A stretch of DNA of 64,000 bases from Leifsonia williamsii (GTDB lineage: Bacteria; Actinomycetota; Actinomycetes; Actinomycetales; Microbacteriaceae), in NCBI RefSeq assembly GCF_030433685.1, contig NZ_JAROCF010000001.1, forward strand, positions 3,720,001 to 3,784,000, written 5' to 3'. Below are positions 8,099 to 14,670 of the stretch, one piece after another (within the stretch, counting starts at the first letter, position 1; each line of letters starts with the position of its first letter). Under the pieces are notes generated by a model, which had not been told where the DNA came from, ran no database searches, and was given only the letters and a program-made list of their open reading frames with translations. Position numbers and translations under genes: made by a program.

Positions 8099-8479
8099 GT
8101 GGCGGCACGCACGAAGAAGCAGACGCGACGCGCCGTCATGCGCCTGGTCTACATCGACTTCTGGTCGGCGCTGAAGATGTCGTTCCTGGTGAGCCTCATC
8201 GTGGCCGCGGTCACCGTCGTGCTGATGCTGCTGCTGTGGAGCGTGCTGGAGAAGTTCGGGCTGGTGCAGACGGCCCGCGATCTGCTGGACGGCATCGCCG
8301 GTGAGCAGGGCGCCGCCCTCGTGGCCGACCTGACCTTCCCGAACGTGATGACCTTCACGCTCGTCGTCGCGGTGCTCGAGCTGATCGTCGTGTCGGCGCT
8401 CGGCGCCATCGCGGCCGCGCTGTTCAACCTCGCCACCCACGTCGTGGGCGGCTGGAAGGTCACGTTCGGGAGCGACTGA
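8099..8479 (+). CDS. DUF3566 transmembrane protein
   Basis: 126 residues with two strong membrane segments (about 29-52 and 84-112) and the DUF3566 signature: a basic N-terminus (MAARTKKQTRRAVMRLVYID), FWSALKMSFLVSLIVAAVTV, an extracellular LLDGIAGEQG stretch, and a C-terminal ALFNLATHVVGGWKVTF. GTG 8099 is set by GGGGAGG just upstream. In actinobacteria this family usually sits right after gyrA; here it stands alone, suggesting a paralogue or a relocated gene. Its stop overlaps the convergent bioQ gene by 20 bp. Molecular function is unknown. Confidence 0.85.
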   Translation: MAARTKKQTRRAVMRLVYIDFWSALKMSFLVSLIVAAVTVVLMLLLWSVLEKFGLVQTARDLLDGIAGEQGAALVADLTFPNVMTFTLVVAVLELIVVSALGAIAAALFNLATHVVGGWKVTFGSD

Positions 8480-9059
8480 CCCGCTCCAGTCCGCCGACCA
8501 GCAGGTCGATTCCGAAGGCGAACGCCTCCGCCGAGTCCGTGCCCGCCTCCGCGGAGGCGCTGTCGGCCAGCACGCCCAGGCTGTCGTACTGCAGGCGCTG
8601 CTGCTCGTGCGAGACATGCCCGAGCACGAAGTGCAGGAGGGCCGTGGCCGCGCGCCGGGCGGTCTCGTCGTCGAAGCCGCCGGCGGTCACCGCGTCGGTG
8701 AAGCGGTCGAGCGGTGCGCCAGCGCCGAGGCCGAGCGCGAAGGTGCTGGAGACGACCTCGGCGCCGTCGCGGTAGGCGAGGAGCGCGTCGCGCAGGGCGG
8801 CGGCCTCCGCGCGGACGGTGTCGCTCCAGTCGAGCCCGCTCGCCGGTTGGGCGGCACGCGCCACGATGCGGTCCGCGAGCTCGGCAAGCAGCGTCTGCTT
8901 GTTCGGGAAGTGGTGGTAGAGCGCGCTGGGCTGCACGTCGAGGGCGGCGGCGAGGCGGCGCATCGTCAGATCCGGGAGGCCGTCGTCGTCGAGGATGCGG
9001 AGCGCCGTGCGCGCGACGTCGTCCCTGGTGTGCCTGCGGCCGCTTTCGTTCGACGTCAC
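8460..9059 (-). CDS. bioQ: TetR-family biotin regulator, BioQ-like
   Basis: 199 residues. The N-terminal HTH runs from TRDDVARTALRILDDDGLPD to QPSALYHHFPNKQTLLAELA; the C-terminal domain is of the TetR repressor-class type (ALLHFVLGHVSHEQQRLQ). It is divergent from bioY-bioM-bioN, and the gap between them has two TGAAC-N3-GTTCA palindromes, matching the known BioQ operator of Corynebacterium and Mycobacterium. GTG 9059 is chosen because the shared palindromic -10 at 9065-9074 places transcription start on or next to this codon (leaderless). BioQ represses biotin uptake and synthesis genes when biotin is plentiful; that role here is inferred from context and operator. Confidence 0.85.
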   Translation of the reverse strand: MTSNESGRRHTRDDVARTALRILDDDGLPDLTMRRLAAALDVQPSALYHHFPNKQTLLAELADRIVARAAQPASGLDWSDTVRAEAAALRDALLAYRDGAEVVSSTFALGLGAGAPLDRFTDAVTAGGFDDETARRAATALLHFVLGHVSHEQQRLQYDSLGVLADSASAEAGTDSAEAFAFGIDLLVGGLERVSRSRT

Positions 9060-9064
9060 GCTCC

Positions 9065-9100
9065 CACTATAGTGAACGGCGTTCAGGTGAACACCGTTCA
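9065..9100. promoter_or_regulatory. bioQ/bioY divergent promoter with two BioQ operators
   Basis: CACTATAGTG (9065-9074) is a perfect palindrome that supplies TATAGT as a -10 on both strands. Next to it lie two operators, TGAACGGCGTTCA (9073-9085) and TGAACACCGTTCA (9088-9100), 15 bp centre to centre. On the plus strand transcription would start inside operator 1; on the minus strand it would start at the bioQ GTG. Confidence 0.85.
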
Positions 9101-9113
9101 GGTTAGGACTGAG

Positions 9114-9749
9114 ATGACCGACTCCCCCACCACCGCACCCGCCCCTGCGCCTTCTCCTACCGCGCCGGCCGCACGCTCCCGCCGCCTCGACGCGACGGAC
9201 CTCGCGCGCGTCGCCGTCTTCGCCGCGATCGTCGCCGTGCTCGGACTGCCCGGCGGACTCAGCGTGTTCGGGTCCGTGCCGATCACCGCCCAGACGCTCG
9301 GCGTGATGCTCGCCGGTGCCATCCTCGGTCCCTGGCTCGGGGCGCTGTCGATGGCGGTGCTGCTCGCCCTCGTCGCCGTCGGCCTCCCGCTCCTCGTCGG
9401 CGGGCGCGGCGGCATCGCGGTCTTCGTCGGCCCGAGCGGAGGCTACGCGCTCGGCTGGATCGCGGGCGCGCTCGTCATCGGGCTGATCGTGCACGCGGCT
9501 CACCGCAAGCCGGTGTGGTGGCGCACCTTCCTCGGCATGCTCGTCGGGGGCGTACTCGTGATCTATGCGGTCGGCATCCCGTGGCAGGCGGCCGTGACGC
9601 GCCTCCCGCTGGCCGAGACCGCGCTGACCAGCCTGGTGTTCGTGCCGGGCGACCTGGTGAAGGCCGTGCTCGCGACGCTGATCGTCATGACGCTCGTGCG
9701 GGCCTACCCACGGGCGTTCCGCCGCAGCTGGAGCACGCGGGCCGCGTGA
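9114..9749 (+). CDS. bioY: Biotin transporter substrate-binding subunit BioY (ECF S-component)
   Basis: 211 residues. It is the membrane biotin-binding component of an energy-coupling-factor transporter. Five to six membrane helices follow a 28-residue Pro/Ala N-terminus. BioY hallmarks are present: VPITAQTLGVMLAGAILGPW, a GGRGG loop, and FVGPSGGYALGW. GGACTGAG lies just before the ATG, and the promoter with two BioQ operators is 14-50 bp upstream. The stop overlaps the next start in GTGA, so bioY, bioM and bioN are translationally coupled. Confidence 0.94.
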   Translation: MTDSPTTAPAPAPSPTAPAARSRRLDATDLARVAVFAAIVAVLGLPGGLSVFGSVPITAQTLGVMLAGAILGPWLGALSMAVLLALVAVGLPLLVGGRGGIAVFVGPSGGYALGWIAGALVIGLIVHAAHRKPVWWRTFLGMLVGGVLVIYAVGIPWQAAVTRLPLAETALTSLVFVPGDLVKAVLATLIVMTLVRAYPRAFRRSWSTRAA

Positions 9750-10462
9750 GCGCGAACGTGCCGGCACACGAGCAGCACCCCGCCATCGAGTTGCGGGAGG
9801 CTGCTGTGCGGCTGGGCGAGACGGACGCGCTGCACGCCTCCACTCTCGCCGTCGACGCCAGGACCGTCGCCGTCATCGGCGAGAACGGCTCGGGCAAGTC
9901 GACCCTGGCGCGCCTTCTCTGCGGGCTGGTCGCGCCGACGGGAGGCCGGGTGCGGGTGCTCGGGCTCGACCCGGTGCGGCAGGCCGGCGAGCTGCGGCGG
10001 CGCGTCGCCGTGCTGTTCAGCAACCCCGACGCCCAGATCGTGATGCCGACCGTCGCCGAGGACGTGGCGTTCTCGCTGCGCGCCGACCGCCTCCCACGCG
10101 CCGAGTCGGCCGCGCGGGTGGCCGAAGCGCTCGACCGGTTCGGGCTGACCGACCTCGCCGAGCGGTCGGCGCACGACCTCTCGGGCGGCCAGAAGCAGCT
10201 GCTGGCGCTGGCCGGCGCGTTCGTGCGGCGGCCCGAGCTGGTCGTCGCCGACGAGCCGACGGCGTACCTCGACGCGAGGAACGCGCGGCTGGTCGCCGGG
10301 CACCTCCTGGCCGACACCGGGCACCGGCTCGTGCTCGTGACCCACGACCTGAGCCTGGCCGCGCGCTGCGACGCGGCCGTGCTCGTGGCCGACGGCACGG
10401 TCGCCGCGGTGGGTGCGCCCGAGCAGATCATCGACGCGTACGAGGCGGCGCTCGCGTGCTGA
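9746..10462 (+). CDS. bioM: ECF transporter ATPase BioM
   Basis: 238 residues, cytoplasmic ABC ATPase that powers biotin uptake through BioN and BioY. Walker A is GENGSGKST, the Q-loop region FSNPDAQIVMPTVAEDV is typical of ECF A-subunits, the signature is LSGGQKQLLALA, Walker B is LVVADEPTAYLD, and the H-switch is LVTHDLS. The GTG at 9746 overlaps the bioY stop by 4 bp, and the end overlaps bioN by 7 bp. A single A-subunit matches the dedicated (group I) BioMNY arrangement. Confidence 0.94.
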   Translation: MSANVPAHEQHPAIELREAAVRLGETDALHASTLAVDARTVAVIGENGSGKSTLARLLCGLVAPTGGRVRVLGLDPVRQAGELRRRVAVLFSNPDAQIVMPTVAEDVAFSLRADRLPRAESAARVAEALDRFGLTDLAERSAHDLSGGQKQLLALAGAFVRRPELVVADEPTAYLDARNARLVAGHLLADTGHRLVLVTHDLSLAARCDAAVLVADGTVAAVGAPEQIIDAYEAALAC

Positions 10463-11052
10463 CGCTCTACCGCCCGGGCGACGGGCTGCTGCACCGGATG
10501 CCCGCGGGGCCGAAGCTGCTGCTCGTACTCGCCGTGGTGCTGGCGGTCTCGCTGCTGCCCTCCGCCTGGTGGGCGGCAGCGGTCGCGACCGTCGTCGCGG
10601 TGGCGTGCTACCTGATCGCCGGCGTCGGGCTCGCGGAGCTCGGCCGCCAGGTGCTCGCGGTGCGCTGGCTGATCGTCGTCACGCTCGGCTTCCAGCTGAT
10701 CTTCCTCGGGGTGGAGGCCGCCGTCGCGAACACGGCGCGCGTCACCGCGGCCGTCGTGCTGGCCGGGCTGCTCGTCCTGACGACGCGGGTCACCGACCTG
10801 CTCGACGCGGTGGAGCGCGGACTCGCCCCGCTGCAGCGCCTCCGCGTCGACCCGCAGCGGGTGGCGCTGCTGCTGACGGTCACGCTCGGCACGGTGCCTG
10901 TGCTGGCGCGGCTCGCGGGCGAGGTGCGGGAGGCGCAGCGGGCGCGCGGCGGACGTGCGAGCCTCCGGGCGTTCGCGGTACCGTTCCTGGTGCTGGCGCT
11001 GAAGCACGCGGACCAGCTGGGCGACGCGCTGAGCGCGCGAGGGGTGCGGTGA
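10456..11052 (+). CDS. bioN: ECF transporter transmembrane subunit BioN (EcfT)
   Basis: 198 residues with about five membrane helices. This is the coupling component that links BioM to BioY. Both Ala-Arg-Gly coupling motifs of EcfT proteins can be seen, in REAQRARGG near residue 160 and in LSARGVR at the C-terminus. It begins with GTG inside the end of bioM. The stop overlaps a possible GTG start of the CHY zinc-finger gene, extending the operon. Length is short but normal for BioN. Confidence 0.92.
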   Translation: MLTLYRPGDGLLHRMPAGPKLLLVLAVVLAVSLLPSAWWAAAVATVVAVACYLIAGVGLAELGRQVLAVRWLIVVTLGFQLIFLGVEAAVANTARVTAAVVLAGLLVLTTRVTDLLDAVERGLAPLQRLRVDPQRVALLLTVTLGTVPVLARLAGEVREAQRARGGRASLRAFAVPFLVLALKHADQLGDALSARGVR

Positions 11053-11060
11053 GGGCGGTG

Positions 11061-11393
11061 ATGATGGAGGACGACAGCAGGGTCGCCGTGCTCGGACCCG
11101 TCGTCGACGATCAGACGCGCTGCATCCACTACCGGTCCGCGCTCGACGTGGTGGCGATCCGGTTCGCGTGCTGCGGCGAGTACTACCCCTGCCATCTGTG
11201 CCACGAGGAGGCGGCGGGGCACCCGGCGACGCCGTGGCCGCTCGACGCCAGGGGCGAGCGGGCGGTGCTGTGCGGGGTCTGCCGCACCGAGCTGACGATC
11301 GCCGACTATCTGACGGCGACCGCCTGCCCGGCGTGCGGGGCCGCGTTCAACCCGGGCTGCAACCTCCACACCCACCTGTACTTCGAGGTCTGA
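11061..11393 (+). CDS. CHY-type zinc-finger protein
   Basis: 110 residues rich in Cys/His pairs: CIHY, CCGEYYPCHLCHEEAAGH, CGVCRTEL, CPACGAAFNPGCNLHTHLYF. This is the CHY zinc-finger family (relatives of yeast Hot13), thought to bind several zinc ions; the bacterial role is unknown. ATG 11061 follows GAGGG; GTG 11049, overlapping the bioN stop as in the upstream pairs, would add four residues and is a real alternative. Cotranscription with biotin uptake genes is likely from spacing, but a functional link is not evident. Confidence 0.85.
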   Translation: MMEDDSRVAVLGPVVDDQTRCIHYRSALDVVAIRFACCGEYYPCHLCHEEAAGHPATPWPLDARGERAVLCGVCRTELTIADYLTATACPACGAAFNPGCNLHTHLYFEV

Positions 11394-11428
11394 GCGGCCG
11401 GAGGCCCGAGCGGCCGCCGCCGCCCGGT

Positions 11429-12415
11429 TCAGGCGCGGACGGCCAGGAGACCGAGGTCGCGCAGGCTCTCCGCAGTCTCGACGATCGTCGCCACCGCGGG
11501 GCGGGGGCGGAGTCCCAGTTCGCGCTTCGCCCGCTCGTTGTGGATCGTCAGCGGTGCGGGCTCGTCGCCGGACGCCTCCACCGTGGGGACGCGCTCGGCG
11601 AGCGGGCCGAGCTCGCGGCGCAGCACGTCCGCCACGTCGAGGAACGTCATCGTCGGGCCGTCCGCCAGGATCAGGTAGCGCTTGCCCGCCGCCTCCGGCG
11701 TCGACATCGCGGCGAGGTGCGCCGCCGAGACGTCGCGCACATCCGCCATCCCGAAGCGCTGGCGCGGCGTCGCGGTCATGGTGCCGTCGAGCATGCCGGT
11801 GAAGACGGCGAGCGACGAACGGGCCGAGGCGGTCAGGGTGGGTCCGGCGATCCACGTCGGGTTGAGGGCGACCAGCTCGAGGCCGGCTCCCTCGCGCTCG
11901 ACGAAGTCCCACGCGGCGCGCTCGGCCACCGCCTTCGACAGCGGGTAGGCGGGGAGGCCCGGCGTCTCCGGGTCGGTCCAGTCGCTCTCGTCGTAGTCGC
12001 GCACCGGCTTCGGCGAGTAGCCGACGGCGGCGAAGGAGGAGGTGAGCACCACCCGCCGGACTCCCGCGTGGCTGGCGGCCCGCAGCACGCGGAGTGCGCC
12101 GTCGCGGGCGGGGATCACGACCTCGTCGGGGACGGCGGTCTGGATCATCGGGGACGCGGTGTGGTGCACCTCCTCGATGCCGGCGAGCGCGGCCTCCCAC
12201 CCCTCGTCGTCCGTGAGGGAGGCCGCGACGAACGAGAGCGCGCCGTCGTCGGCCCCTGCCCGGCGGACGGCCGCGCGCACCTCCTCCTCGCGGTCGAGCG
12301 AGCGGACCGTCGTGCGGACGGCGGCGCCGGATGCGAGCAGGTCGGCGAGCAGCCGGGTGGCGAGGTAGCCGGTACCGCCCGTGACGAGGACGGTGGGAGT
12401 GGAGCTGGAGGTCAT
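11429..12415 (-). CDS. NAD-dependent epimerase / dihydroflavonol-reductase-like SDR
   Basis: 328 residues, extended short-chain dehydrogenase. It has the Rossmann motif TGGTGYLATRLLADLL, the substrate-side HTASP, LTSSFAAVGYSP as the active-site Ser segment, and YPLSKAVAERAAW with the catalytic Tyr-X3-Lys. This wording resembles dihydroflavonol-4-reductase-like and aldehyde-reductase SDRs. The start overlaps the merR stop in ATGA, so the two form an operon driven by the MerR promoter at 12859-12889. A role in aldehyde detoxification is plausible given the regulator type, but it is inference. Confidence 0.87.
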   Translation of the reverse strand: MTSSSTPTVLVTGGTGYLATRLLADLLASGAAVRTTVRSLDREEEVRAAVRRAGADDGALSFVAASLTDDEGWEAALAGIEEVHHTASPMIQTAVPDEVVIPARDGALRVLRAASHAGVRRVVLTSSFAAVGYSPKPVRDYDESDWTDPETPGLPAYPLSKAVAERAAWDFVEREGAGLELVALNPTWIAGPTLTASARSSLAVFTGMLDGTMTATPRQRFGMADVRDVSAAHLAAMSTPEAAGKRYLILADGPTMTFLDVADVLRRELGPLAERVPTVEASGDEPAPLTIHNERAKRELGLRPRPAVATIVETAESLRDLGLLAVRA

Positions 12416-12852
12416 CGGAAGGTCTCCTCGAGTCGGGGAAGGATGGATGCGAGCTGCGCGTGGGTGCGCTCCTCGTCGGCGGCGTCGTCGCGCTCGCGCG
12501 CGTCCCAGAGGGCCGCCTTGACCCGCAGGTAGTCGAGGTGCACGCGCAGCCGCGCGAGCTCCTCCTCCACCCGCTCGGCGTGGCGGAGCAGGATGTCGCG
12601 CTGCTCGCCCGCCGCCGCGCGACCGCGGCGGCGGTTGGCCTGGTACGTGCGCATGTCCTGGATGCCGACGCCCATCGCGCGCAGGCACGCCAGCACCTGC
12701 GCGTCGTCGAGGTCGCCCTCGGCGTACCGGCGGTGGCCGCTGCTCTCGTCGCGGGCGATCGGGCCGAGCAGGCCGACCTCCTCGTAGTAGCGCAGCGTGG
12801 GCTCGCTGAGCCCGCTCTGCCGGGAGACGTCCTGGATGGTCAGTGCGGTCAT
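12412..12852 (-). CDS. MerR-family transcriptional regulator
   Basis: 146 residues. The winged HTH reads IQDVSRQSGLSEPTLRYYEE, then VGLLGPIARDESSGHRRY, followed by a long dimerisation helix (about residues 75-115). There are no paired cysteines, so metal sensing is unlikely; it fits the NmlR/AdhR aldehyde- or thiol-stress type. It is first gene of a two-gene operon with the SDR. Its promoter has the 19-bp spacer that MerR proteins remodel, and the -10 ends 6 nt before the ATG, so the message is leaderless. Confidence 0.9.
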   Translation of the reverse strand: MTALTIQDVSRQSGLSEPTLRYYEEVGLLGPIARDESSGHRRYAEGDLDDAQVLACLRAMGVGIQDMRTYQANRRRGRAAAGEQRDILLRHAERVEEELARLRVHLDYLRVKAALWDARERDDAADEERTHAQLASILPRLEETFR

Positions 12853-12858
12853 GACCCC

Positions 12859-12889
12859 ATCAGAACAGACCTCAAGCGCTTGAAGTCAA
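12859..12889 (-). promoter_or_regulatory. MerR-type promoter with 19-bp spacer and central palindrome
   Basis: On the minus strand: -35 TTGACT (12889-12884), -10 TCTGAT (12864-12859), spacer exactly 19 bp. The spacer contains TCAAGCGCTTGA, flanked as ACTTCAAGCGCTTGAGGT. Such an over-long spacer with a dyad is the hallmark of promoters activated by DNA-untwisting MerR proteins. Confidence 0.85.
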
Positions 12890-12911
12890 GCGCGGTGTCG
12901 AGGGGATCCGA

Positions 12912-13862
12912 TCAGAGGGTGACGACCACCTTGCCGCGAGCGCGGCCGGCGCCGATGTGCTCCACGGCGTCCGCGGTGTGCTCCAGCGGATAGACCGTGT
13001 CGATGACCGGGCGGACGGCTCCCTGCGCCCAGAGCGAGACGAGCTCGCGCTCGTCGTCGGCGTTCTCGGTCGAGACGAGGCCGACGAGATGCTGCGTGCT
13101 GACGGCGTTGAGGAGGCCCGCGGCCGCCGTGCGGCCGATGCCGCCGGTGAGCGGTCCCGCGGCCTCCCCACCGACGATCACCAGGGACCCCGTCGGAGAC
13201 AGGATGCGGCGGAGCGCGCCGAGCGGGCGATTGCCGGCCGTGTCGATGATGACGTCCCAGATGCGGCCGAGGGCGAGCACGTCGGTCGTCGTGTAGTCGA
13301 CGACCTCCTCGGCGCCGAGCTCACGGACGAGGTCGGCCTTCGCGCCGCTGCACACGCCCGTCACCCGGCCGCCCTGCGCGGTCGCCAGCTGCACGGCGAA
13401 GTGGCCGACGCCTCCCGCCGCTCCGAGCACCAGCACCCGGTCGCCCTCGCGGATGCCGGCGGCCCGGACCGCCTGCAGGGCCGTCACGCCGGAGATCGGC
13501 AGGGCCGCGGCCTCCACCGCGCCGAGATCGTCGGGGCGCGCCACCAGGTCGGACGCCTTCACGGCGACGTATTCGGCGAGCGCGCCGTCGGCCGAGCCGA
13601 GGACGCGCTCACCGGTCCCCTCCACCACGCCGGCGAAAGCCATGCCGCGGATGCGCGCCTTCGGGCCGCGGAACCCGAGACCGATGGCGCGCATCAGGTA
13701 GGGGCGACCCGTCGTGAGGTGCCAGGTGCCCGCGTCGATGCCGGCGGTCTCCACCCGGACCAGCACCTCATCATCGGCGGGTGCCGGGATCGGCACCTGC
13801 TCGACGTGCAGCGCGCTCGGCGGGCCGTACACGTCTTGCGTCACCGCTCGCATCGTCGTCAT
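12912..13862 (-). CDS. Zinc-independent medium-chain dehydrogenase (quinone-oxidoreductase-like)
   Basis: 316 residues, NADP-dependent MDR family. The GroES-like N-terminal half (ALHVEQVPIPAPADDEVLVR) lacks the structural-zinc cysteine loop. The cofactor half contains VLVLGAAGGVGHFAVQLA. The C-terminal KVVVTL is typical. Probable activity is reduction of quinones, enones or related electrophiles. It starts 12 bp after the XRE regulator on the same strand and has GAGAAGAGA ahead of the ATG, so it may be the third gene of the operon starting at 14509. Confidence 0.87.
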   Translation of the reverse strand: MTTMRAVTQDVYGPPSALHVEQVPIPAPADDEVLVRVETAGIDAGTWHLTTGRPYLMRAIGLGFRGPKARIRGMAFAGVVEGTGERVLGSADGALAEYVAVKASDLVARPDDLGAVEAAALPISGVTALQAVRAAGIREGDRVLVLGAAGGVGHFAVQLATAQGGRVTGVCSGAKADLVRELGAEEVVDYTTTDVLALGRIWDVIIDTAGNRPLGALRRILSPTGSLVIVGGEAAGPLTGGIGRTAAAGLLNAVSTQHLVGLVSTENADDERELVSLWAQGAVRPVIDTVYPLEHTADAVEHIGAGRARGKVVVTL

Positions 13863-13874
13863 GATCGTCTCTTC

Positions 13875-14099
13875 TCAGCTCTCGGTCGTCTCGGGGTACG
13901 CGAACACGTCGTCGAGCGGGACCCCGAACACCCGCGCGATCTGGAACGCCAGCTCGAGCGACGGCGAATAGCGGCCCTGCTCGATGGCGATGATGGTCTG
14001 CCGGGTCACGCCGACGCGGTCGGCGAGCTCGGCCTGCGTCATCTCGTCGGCGCCGAACCGCAGCGCCCGGATGGAGTTGGTCACCCGCGTCGGCTTCAC
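13875..14099 (-). CDS. Small XRE-family HTH regulator
   Basis: 74 residues, nearly only a helix-turn-helix: SIRALRFGADEMTQAELADR, then VGVTRQTIIAIEQGRYSPSL and ELAFQIARVFGVPLDDVF. GTG 14099 overlaps the upstream membrane-protein stop (GTGA); a GTG five codons later is an alternative. Such short regulators paired with a small membrane protein are common in Firmicutes and Actinobacteria, usually autoregulated. The 20-bp direct repeats at 14520-14539 and 14566-14585 are its likely binding sites. Confidence 0.9.
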   Translation of the reverse strand: MKPTRVTNSIRALRFGADEMTQAELADRVGVTRQTIIAIEQGRYSPSLELAFQIARVFGVPLDDVFAYPETTES

Positions 14100-14509
14100 C
14101 ACGCGGGCATCCCCTTGCGGTAGGCGACCAGGGTCGCGATCGAGCCGACCACCGCGGACAGGACGAACGCGAGGTAGACGGCGTTCGCGATCCAGAACCA
14201 CGGCGTCTCGAACATCGCGAGGACGAGCGCGGCGACAGCGCCGATGACCACGAAGGCCTGGCCGATGCGCTCGCCGAACGCCTTGACCTCGCGGTCGCGC
14301 TGGTCGCGCTTGTCGGCGTCCTTCGGGTTCGTCGCCGAGACGACGATGCTCGCCAGGATGTTGACGACGATGGCGCCGCCGACGGTCCAGAGCAGCAGCG
14401 GCACGTAGGCGCCCGGACCGAGGACCGCCAGCAGGATCAGGTAGGTCGCGTACCCGATGACCGCTGTCACCAGGAAGACCCAGGAGTTCTTCTCGTCGTA
14501 CGACACCAC
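14096..14509 (-). CDS. Small membrane protein paired with XRE regulator
   Basis: 137 residues with four membrane helices (about 10-30, 37-57, 84-104, 110-130) and a charged cytoplasmic loop SATNPKDADKRDQRDREVKA between the second and third. It resembles the DUF2178-type proteins that precede small HTH regulators. GTG 14509 follows GAGGTG; the next codon is also GTG. It is first in the operon with the XRE gene (4-bp overlap). The function is unknown; the pairing suggests a sensor or target of the regulator. Confidence 0.8.
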   Translation of the reverse strand: MVSYDEKNSWVFLVTAVIGYATYLILLAVLGPGAYVPLLLWTVGGAIVVNILASIVVSATNPKDADKRDQRDREVKAFGERIGQAFVVIGAVAALVLAMFETPWFWIANAVYLAFVLSAVVGSIATLVAYRKGMPAW

Positions 14510-14519
14510 ACACCTCGCA

Positions 14520-14585
14520 TGTCAAAGATTCTGTACATGGCGAGTGTAAAGCGGGGCTGACACCGTGTCAAGAATTTTGTACATG
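14520..14585 (-). promoter_or_regulatory. Consensus promoter with two 20-bp direct repeats (XRE operator)
   Basis: Minus-strand -35 TTGACA (14571-14566) and -10 TACACT (14548-14543) are separated by 17 bp, a near-perfect sigma-70-type promoter. Two direct repeats, TGTCAAAGATTCTGTACATG (14520-14539) and TGTCAAGAATTTTGTACATG (14566-14585), agree at 17 of 20 positions and lie 46 bp apart. One covers the -35 element, the other the start-site region. This suits repression by the XRE protein. Confidence 0.85.
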
Positions 14586-14616
14586 TCGCTATCGATGCGG
14601 CGATGGGGAACGGCGA

Positions 14617-14650
14617 ACGGCCGCCGGAGGTGTGCACCTCCGACGGCCGT
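14617..14650 (-). terminator. Terminator hairpin of the nuclease/nucleotidase gene
   Basis: ACGGCCGCCGGAGGTG pairs with CACCTCCGACGGCCGT across a 2-nt loop, 16 bp with one mismatch, about 20 bp after the stop codon at 14671. No T-tract follows, as is common in high-GC actinobacteria. Confidence 0.75.
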
Positions 14651-14670
14651 CCGTCGCCGTCAGTTGCGGG

